Source: JBDTMC01 sp039934475
Lineage (GTDB): Bacteria > Acidobacteriota > Terriglobia > Bryobacterales > Bryobacteraceae
NCBI GenBank assembly: GCA_039934475.1
Contig: JBDTMC010000259.1
Span: 1 to 10,909 of the forward strand
Direction of reading: 5' to 3'
DNA length: 10,909 nucleotides
Shown here: positions 5,900 to 10,909 of the stretch, piece by piece
Layout of the letters: every line of letters begins with the position of its first letter
Numbering within the stretch: the first letter of the stretch is position 1
Made by a program: the position numbers and the translations under genes
Notes under the pieces: model-generated
The model's input: the letters and a program-made list of their open reading frames with translations, nothing else
Databases searched by the model: none
What the model was told of the DNA's origin: nothing

Positions 5900-6541
5900 C
5901 TACTCCCTTGCCTTGGTCGCTGGCAATACTTCAACGGTTACATCCGAAAATATGGCCGTAGTTTCCGCCTTATCGTCGTGAGCGCAGACTCCCAGGCCTG
6001 CGTACAAGGGGCTGTACGGAGCCACCTCCGTGTTGCCCATTTCCGCCAGCGGGCCGCCCTCCTTGCCCGCATAGAGTGTGACCACGTTCCGCCGCCGCTC
6101 CAATCGCAAGCGCGTGGGACCTTCCACGGGAAAATGAACGGTGCGTGTGACATGGTCCGGCTTCTCGCGCCACTGTAGTGCAGTGAGACCGGAACCATGT
6201 ACAACCGCATCGGCGTAAACGGAACCGGGTTCCAGGTCTTTGCGAATCAGCAGGGCGGCTTTCCGATGCGGCACGCCATCGGTGGTGATCTTCACGGTGG
6301 CCGTGATGACAACGTCGCCGCTGATCTTCTTCCACACGAAGAAGAAATCGTCTCGCGCGGCCCACATGTTGTTACCGCCACCCGTGACCCGGTACTCTTT
6401 GCTGGCTGCATCGTAAACCACGCTACCTTTATGGGAAGGCGTACCCACGTCGGAAGCGCCTTCGAAGATTCCGAGATTCCCCGTGGACTGTGCGCCAGCC
6501 GTGCAGGCAATGCCAAGCACGAGAACAGCGATTTTCTTCAT
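5900..6541 (-). CDS. Secreted DUF1349/laminin-G-like beta-sandwich protein
   Basis: A 213-residue exported protein. MKKIAVLVLGIACTAGA is a signal peptide with cleavage near residue 17. The mature part resembles the concanavalin A/laminin-G-like jelly roll of DUF1349-type proteins: a strand with GNNMWAARDDFFFVWKK, then GDVVITATVKITTDG, RKAALLIRKDLEPGSVYADA, GLTALQWRE, TRLRLERRRNVVTLYAG and YAGLGVCAHDD. Such domains bind carbohydrates or sit beside enzymes acting on them. No catalytic residues can be assigned. It is the first gene of the minus-strand operon and ends 7 nt before the lyase-fold gene. The ATG at 6541 lacks a clear Shine-Dalgarno sequence. Binding or presenting the operon's substrate is a reasonable inference. 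Confidence 0.75.
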   Translation of the reverse strand: MKKIAVLVLGIACTAGAQSTGNLGIFEGASDVGTPSHKGSVVYDAASKEYRVTGGGNNMWAARDDFFFVWKKISGDVVITATVKITTDGVPHRKAALLIRKDLEPGSVYADAVVHGSGLTALQWREKPDHVTRTVHFPVEGPTRLRLERRRNVVTLYAGKEGGPLAEMGNTEVAPYSPLYAGLGVCAHDDKAETTAIFSDVTVEVLPATKARE

Positions 6542-6724
6542 TGCTAGAGTCTATCGCCAGCGGTTTATCCGGTGCATCGGACCGGAAAGCCCGATGTCAT
6601 CCAAGTGATCCGACTACTCTTCCGATCACGGAGACACAACGCCGTTGTACGTAGTGATTGGGGACGTGGCCAGCGGGCGCCATTGCAGTCGCGATTCGCT
6701 AGAGTGATATCCTCGACGGCTGAC
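6542..6724. promoter_or_regulatory. Divergent intergenic region between two gene sets
   Basis: The 183 nt separate the minus-strand secreted-protein operon from the plus-strand TIM-barrel gene and should hold promoters for both. Weak -10-like hexamers are visible: TAGAGT at 6700-6705 (plus) and TAGACT about 10 nt before the minus-strand ATG. Neither has a convincing -35 partner. The shared region allows joint control of the two transcripts, but no operator or palindrome stands out. Confidence 0.35.
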
Positions 6725-8470
6725 ATGCTCAGCCGCCGCTCCGTGCTCATGGCGCCGCTTTTTGCCGCGCCAAATCCGTTCTTCCTCTCCGTCCTCGTTG
6801 ATTTTCCTGACGACGCCGAACAGGCTGTCTTCACGCCTGCGCGGGTTGATTCCATGATGAGCTGGTTCGCCAAAATGGGCATCCGCCGCGTCTATTGGAT
6901 CCACTACGGAGACGAAAGCACGGAGGGTTTCTGGAAGCCGTACGGTGACAAATACGACACGAATCTGCAAGGCACCATCCGCGCGTTGCAGCAGCCGGTC
7001 CGCGTCGCAGCGCAGGCTGCGCACCGCCATGGCCTGGAGATCTACGGCTACTTCAAGCCCTATGAGACCGGCATTTCGATGATTTATCCGGAAGGCTCGC
7101 CGGAGGGTAAACGCTATGGGCAGGTGCCTCACCTCGGGTCCACTGTTCCGTGCGTCATGAAGCTGGTGCGGGAGCATCCCGAGTGGCGCATCCGGAGGCG
7201 TTCTGACGATCTGCCGGCGGGCGTCGACAAGCTGTCCGTCAATGAGATCCGGCTCTACAAAACGGATATGAAGCCGACGCGGATCGCAAAAGACCACTTA
7301 CAGATCTGGACGAGTGAGGCGAACTACCAATACACGCGGCTGCCTGTTGCATTTGATTTCAAAGACGCCGTGGAGCCCGCCCCGCATGACTTCGAAGATC
7401 GTGAGGGTCGCGTTCTTGCGGCCAAAGGCGCGCCGGTGCGCGTCCTAACGTTGAGTGGGCTGAACCTCCACAACCGCTGCATTCTGGTGACGACGGATTT
7501 CGAGGACGAGCATAGCGATTTCGAGATCAGCGCTCCGGACATGCTGCACGTGTTCTCCGCCGGCCGGCGCATTCCGATTGTTACCGGCGCCGGCGGTACG
7601 GTGAACGGCCAAAGCTCCGTCTGGTGCGGCGACAAGATCGACTTCCGCCAGTGGGGCGTGGAGTTCGACAACGGCTTCGGGAAGACGGTGGTGAAGCTCG
7701 ATGTCCCCAACCGGAAAGGCAAACTCGGCTGGGTGGGTTTCATGCGCGGCAGAAATCAGTACCTTCCGGCGGCGTTGTGCGAAAGCTATCCGCAAGTCCA
7801 GCGATTCTGGCTGGACCAGGTGGACGCGATTCTTCAGGCCGGCGTGGACGGTATCGATTTCCGTGTGGAGAACCATTGCACGCACACCGACGATCCTTTC
7901 GCCTACGGATGGAACGACGTGGTGGTAGCGCAAGCGGGCGACGAAGCCAAATCGATCACACGGTATCGCGGGGACCAGTACACCGGCTTTCTGCGCAAGG
8001 CGAGGCAGCGCATTCATGCGCGCGGTAAAAAGATGCAATTGCACGTCAACGTGGAGTTCATGCGGCCCGATCCGCGTCCTTCGCGCCGCCTCGCTTACCC
8101 GTGGAATATCGACTTCGATTGGCGTGGATGGCTGCGCGAGGGTCTTGCGGATGAAGTGACACTACGGAACTTCCAATACACTCCCGAGTTCGTTCTGAAC
8201 GATGCCTTTTCGAAAGAAGTCATCGCCGAGTGTGAGCGGCGAAAGGTGCCCATCCACTACAACCGCTATATGAGCGTTCCGGAGAAGCCCGCGGCGGACT
8301 ATGTGAAGGACCTGGAGCGAATCTACCGCGATGGCCGCTTCCGTAGCTTCATCGTCTATGAATCCAGCAGCTTCTTGTTTCCGGAGGGCGAGGGGGTTGC
8401 GCCGAAGTACGGAATATTCGAAGCTGTGCGAGACAAGGCGAAGGAGTTGGGATTGCGCGTTGCGCCATAA
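6725..8470 (+). CDS. TIM-barrel, glycoside-hydrolase-like protein with an inserted domain
   Basis: A 581-residue protein that reads as a (beta/alpha)8 barrel of the 'putative glycoside hydrolase' kind. Early strands are FFLSVLVDFPDD and GIRRVYWIHYGDES. LEIYGYFKPYE follows, then GVDGIDFRVENHC (a strand ending in acidic residues that could be catalytic), MQLHVNVEFMRP, EVTLRNFQY, VPIHYNRYM and FRSFIVYES. Between roughly residues 190 and 340 lies an insertion rich in beta-strands, probably a separate binding domain. The start MLSRRSVLM resembles a short twin-arginine leader; the hydrophobic stretch is brief, so export is possible but not certain. The frame is open back to 6572, but the ATG at 6725 is preferred because the leader follows it. 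The next gene starts 25 nt downstream. Substrate and exact GH family are not recognised. Confidence 0.7.
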   Translation: MLSRRSVLMAPLFAAPNPFFLSVLVDFPDDAEQAVFTPARVDSMMSWFAKMGIRRVYWIHYGDESTEGFWKPYGDKYDTNLQGTIRALQQPVRVAAQAAHRHGLEIYGYFKPYETGISMIYPEGSPEGKRYGQVPHLGSTVPCVMKLVREHPEWRIRRRSDDLPAGVDKLSVNEIRLYKTDMKPTRIAKDHLQIWTSEANYQYTRLPVAFDFKDAVEPAPHDFEDREGRVLAAKGAPVRVLTLSGLNLHNRCILVTTDFEDEHSDFEISAPDMLHVFSAGRRIPIVTGAGGTVNGQSSVWCGDKIDFRQWGVEFDNGFGKTVVKLDVPNRKGKLGWVGFMRGRNQYLPAALCESYPQVQRFWLDQVDAILQAGVDGIDFRVENHCTHTDDPFAYGWNDVVVAQAGDEAKSITRYRGDQYTGFLRKARQRIHARGKKMQLHVNVEFMRPDPRPSRRLAYPWNIDFDWRGWLREGLADEVTLRNFQYTPEFVLNDAFSKEVIAECERRKVPIHYNRYMSVPEKPAADYVKDLERIYRDGRFRSFIVYESSSFLFPEGEGVAPKYGIFEAVRDKAKELGLRVAP

Positions 8471-8495
8471 TGACTCCATATCGAAAGGCGGGCTT

Positions 8496-10037
8496 ATGCG
8501 GAGATGGCATCGTTGGGCTGGTGTGCTGATTGTGTTGGCCGCTGCGACTGGTGCAGGCGCGCAGGAACTGGGGACGCTCACTTTTCCGACCTCCGGCAAA
8601 GCGGCCGCACAACCCAAGTTTATCGAGGGTGTGAAAGACCTTCACAGCTTTGAGTTCGACGAGGCGGCGGCAGCCTTCCAGAAGGCGCAGCAACTGGACC
8701 CGGACTTCGCCATGGCGTACTGGGGCGAGGCCATGAGCCACAACCATCCCCTCTGGGCCCAGCTCGATTTGCCTGCGGCCCGCAAGGCGTTAGAGCATCT
8801 CGCTCCCACGCACGAAGAGCGCCTGGCAAAGGCGAAAACGGAAAAGGAGAAGGCTTATTTGACGGCAGTGAATCAGCTCTTCCTCTCTGCCGGAGACAAG
8901 CTGGCGCGCGACAATGCCTACTCGGAAGCGATGGCGCAAATGTACAAGCAGTGGCCCGAGGATCATGAGGTCGCCATTCTCTACTCGCTCTCGCTGCTCG
9001 GCACAGTGCGTCCTGCGGATAAGGGCTACCGGCGGCAGGCGCTGGCCGCATCGATTGCGCTCAAGGTCTTTCAGGAGAACCCGAATCACCCAGGCGCGGC
9101 GCATTTCATCATCCACTCGTTCGACGATCCCGACCACGCCATCCTCGCACTGCCCGCCGCCCGTGCCTATGCCAGGATCGCGCCGGCAGCCCCGCATGCC
9201 ATTCACATGCCGTCGCACATCTTCGTCCAACTCGGCATGTGGGACGACGCGGCTACGTCGAACATCATCGCGTACAAGGCCGCTGTAGATCTGCTGGCGC
9301 GGATGCACCTGCCCGAAGGGCGCGAGGATTTTCACACGCTGTCGTGGCTGGAGTACGCCAACCTGATGCTGGGGAAGTTCGACGAGGCACGGAAGAACGT
9401 TGACCTCGCCAAAGAGTCCGCCGATCGAAACCCGAAGAAGCCGAACATCGCTGAGCAGTACCACACGATGCTGGCGCGGTACATGCTGGAGACCGGCAAG
9501 TGGGAGAAGATCGCGCTGGAGGATGCAACGGATCCGCCGGCTCGCCGCGAGCCCATGCCCACCATGACGGGAATGGGCGCACCCTACTCGGGGCAGGGGA
9601 CGTGGGTGTTCATTGCAGGGCTAAGCGCGGCTAAGCTGGGTGACGCGGCGCAAGCTGAGCGCGCGCACGCCAAACTGAGCGCGATGCGGCAGAGTGCGGA
9701 AACGGCAGACCCGTTCGGCGCCAAGCCGTTCGCCGTCATGGAAGCGGAAGTGGCGTCAGCGATTCAGTTGGCCCGCGGCCAGAAAGCGGAGGCGATCCGC
9801 TTGGCAAAGAAAGCCGCTGATATCGAAGTTACGATGGATGCGCCTACCGGCCCGCCACAGCCGATCAAACCGGCACTGGAGTTCTACGGAGAAGTGCTGC
9901 TGGAAGCAGGCAAACCGGCTGAGGCGGCCGCGGCCTTTCAACAGGCCTTGCTGCGGACACCCAACCGCGCGCCATCTGTGCAAGGTCTGGCGCGCGCCAC
10001 CGGCAAGAGCGGCGTCGCTACTACCGCGGCGCGCTAG
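8496..10037 (+). CDS. Secreted tetratricopeptide-repeat protein with His-rich motifs
   Basis: A 513-residue protein. Its signal peptide ends near residue 22 (AAATGAGA-QE), and an AAGGCGGG-like ribosome binding site precedes the ATG at 8496. TPR-type helix pairs are seen near the N-terminus (FDEAAAAFQKAQQLDPDFAMAYW), in the middle (SWLEYANLMLGKFDEARK) and at the C-terminus (EVLLEAGKPAEAAAAFQQAL). The central part carries conserved-looking histidine motifs, HPGAAHFIIHSFDD and HAIHMPSHIFVQLGMWDD, which could bind a metal. That is inference, as no known catalytic signature is present. TPR proteins usually serve as protein-interaction scaffolds. This one is probably cotranscribed with the TIM-barrel gene 25 nt upstream. 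Its stop codon directly abuts the stop of the convergent dehydrogenase gene. A longer open frame upstream lies inside the previous gene and is not used. Confidence 0.8.
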   Translation: MRRWHRWAGVLIVLAAATGAGAQELGTLTFPTSGKAAAQPKFIEGVKDLHSFEFDEAAAAFQKAQQLDPDFAMAYWGEAMSHNHPLWAQLDLPAARKALEHLAPTHEERLAKAKTEKEKAYLTAVNQLFLSAGDKLARDNAYSEAMAQMYKQWPEDHEVAILYSLSLLGTVRPADKGYRRQALAASIALKVFQENPNHPGAAHFIIHSFDDPDHAILALPAARAYARIAPAAPHAIHMPSHIFVQLGMWDDAATSNIIAYKAAVDLLARMHLPEGREDFHTLSWLEYANLMLGKFDEARKNVDLAKESADRNPKKPNIAEQYHTMLARYMLETGKWEKIALEDATDPPARREPMPTMTGMGAPYSGQGTWVFIAGLSAAKLGDAAQAERAHAKLSAMRQSAETADPFGAKPFAVMEAEVASAIQLARGQKAEAIRLAKKAADIEVTMDAPTGPPQPIKPALEFYGEVLLEAGKPAEAAAAFQQALLRTPNRAPSVQGLARATGKSGVATTAAR

Positions 10038-10808
10038 TCATCGCGCGGTCCATCCGCCATCGATCAACATCGTGTGCCCGGTAATCAGCGAAGCCGCCGG
10101 TGAGGCGAGGAACACCACCGCCCCGGCGACATCCATCGGCTGGCCGATGCGGTGCAGCGCGGCAATCCGTTCCACGACGTCGGCGCGAAAGGCCGGGTCG
10201 GCGAGGCACTCCTCCGTGCCTGGGGTTTCGATGAACGTGGGCGCAACCCCGTTGACGGTAATCCCGTGCTTGCCCCACTCGACTGCCAGACACTTCGTGA
10301 GGTGAACGATAGCCGCCTTCGTGGCACAATAGATGGACTCGGTGGGCAAAGCCGCAAATCCAGCCTGCGAGCTCATATTGATAATACGGCCGCTTTGCTG
10401 GCGGATCATCACTCGCCCCGCGGCTTGGCTGGCGAAAAACGTTCCTTTCAAATTCACAGCCAGGGTTTGATCGTAGTCCTCTTCCCGCACATTCTCGGCG
10501 AGATTACCCGGCGCAATGCCTGCGTTGTTGACAAGGATGTCCAAATGACCAAACTGCGCCACGGTGTCGTCAACGGCGCGAAAAATCTGGTCGAGACTGG
10601 TCACGTCCATTTGCAGCGGCAGCGCCCGCCGCCCCAGCGCCTCGATCTCAGCAACGAGGCCTCCGTGAGCATTGCGATCCCGCAAGCCCAAGGCGATATC
10701 CGCGCCCGCGTTGGCCAACGCGAGCGCAATGGCACGGCCAAGTCCGCGCGCCGACGCCGTCACCAGGGCAACTTTATCCGTCAAATCGAATTGGGGGAAC
10801 TGATTCAC
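10038..10808 (-). CDS. Short-chain dehydrogenase/reductase (SDR) family oxidoreductase
   Basis: A 256-residue classical SDR, an NAD(P)-dependent oxidoreductase of the cytoplasm. The cofactor motif reads TASARGLG (residues 17-24), where the usual TGxxxGxG has Ala for its first Gly. Further landmarks are Asp68 (MDV), NNAG (94-97), Asn119, catalytic Ser147, and Tyr160-xxx-Lys164 (YCATK), with the C-terminal DGGW. Length and motif spacing are normal, so it should be functional. The fold covers sugar and alcohol dehydrogenases and 3-oxoacyl-ACP reductases, and the substrate cannot be read. The start is a GTG at 10806-10808, giving MNQFPQFDLTDKVALVT, the expected distance before the cofactor motif. 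No strong Shine-Dalgarno sequence is seen. The gene meets the TPR gene tail to tail with no spacer. Confidence 0.9.
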   Translation of the reverse strand: MNQFPQFDLTDKVALVTASARGLGRAIALALANAGADIALGLRDRNAHGGLVAEIEALGRRALPLQMDVTSLDQIFRAVDDTVAQFGHLDILVNNAGIAPGNLAENVREEDYDQTLAVNLKGTFFASQAAGRVMIRQQSGRIINMSSQAGFAALPTESIYCATKAAIVHLTKCLAVEWGKHGITVNGVAPTFIETPGTEECLADPAFRADVVERIAALHRIGQPMDVAGAVVFLASPAASLITGHTMLIDGGWTAR

Positions 10809-10854
10809 AGAAACCAGCCTAGCAGTCCGTAGCGCAAGTGGTCACGCTCGAAAG

Positions 10855-10883
10855 ATGGGACTTCCATGATAGGGGTTTGTCAA
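10855..10883 (-). promoter_or_regulatory. Possible promoter of the SDR gene
   Basis: A perfect TTGACA lies on the minus strand at 10878-10883. A poor -10 candidate (TCCCAT, 3 of 6 matches) sits 17 nt downstream at 10855-10860, about 47 nt before the GTG start. Only the -35 is convincing. The rest of the 100-nt stretch after 10808 shows no gene. Confidence 0.3.
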
Positions 10884-10909
10884 GGGAAAACAGACTTCTC
10901 CCTGCACTT

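Noticed and set aside
6572..6724. N-terminal extension of the TIM-barrel protein
   Set aside because: The added 51 residues are basic and unlike the family, and the internal ATG at 6725 is followed by a leader-like sequence. The region more likely holds promoters.
7445..8044. A 199-codon minus-strand frame inside the TIM-barrel gene
   Set aside because: It is antisense to a strong gene, has no recognisable domain, and is typical of high-GC shadow frames.
8331..8495. N-terminal extension of the TPR protein into the TIM-barrel gene
   Set aside because: It overlaps the 3' end of a well-supported gene, while the ATG at 8496 has a ribosome binding site and is followed by a proper signal peptide.
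1..10909. CRISPR array or intact insertion sequence
   Set aside because: No regularly spaced repeats, transposase motifs or terminal inverted repeats were seen.

Overview
The window looks like a piece of a high-GC soil-bacterium chromosome, most likely Acidobacteriota of the Solibacter/Bryobacter kind. That assignment is an inference. It rests on the mix of many small secreted proteins of unknown role, a Tat-type 'SRRSFL' lyase-fold protein, a cytochrome c/helix-hairpin-helix fusion, a His-motif TPR protein, and abundant toxin-antitoxin (TA) remnants. No ribosomal RNA or taxonomic marker gene is present to confirm it.

Region 1 (1 to about 3,130) is a decayed genomic island anchored on a tRNA gene. 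The window opens with the last 27 nt of a tRNA (probably tRNA-Pro) followed by a terminator-like hairpin. A minus-strand tyrosine recombinase pseudogene points at this tRNA. It keeps its catalytic domain but has lost its N-terminus and carries one frameshift and one nonsense codon. Its broken end is fused to a truncated DUF5615 (PIN-like) toxin gene, whose DUF433 antitoxin partner is intact, with a consensus -10 box and a good ribosome binding site. Beyond this lie a fragment resembling an Imm33/DUF2185 immunity protein, an antitoxin plus MazF/PemK-like toxin pair in which only the toxin is frameshifted, an orphan ribbon-helix-helix antitoxin, and a small DUF6582-like gene. All three TA loci keep the antitoxin and have lost a functional toxin.

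Region 2 (3,288 to 6,541, minus strand) is a compact four-gene operon of exported proteins with gaps of only 6 to 7 nt. In transcription order these are a DUF1349/laminin-G-like beta-sandwich protein, a Tat-type dihydrodipicolinate synthase/N-acetylneuraminate lyase superfamily protein lacking the usual GTTGE loop, a YVTN-type beta-propeller, and a single-heme cytochrome c fused to a ComEA-like helix-hairpin-helix. It reads as an extracytoplasmic enzyme and electron-transfer module of unknown substrate.

Region 3 (6,725 to 10,037, plus strand) is divergent from that operon. It holds a TIM-barrel glycoside-hydrolase-like protein with a large inserted domain, then a secreted TPR protein 25 nt downstream. 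A short-chain dehydrogenase/reductase (10,038 to 10,808, minus) meets the TPR gene tail to tail with no intervening base. Regions 2 and 3 could together serve breakdown of a carbohydrate-like compound, but the sequence does not identify it.
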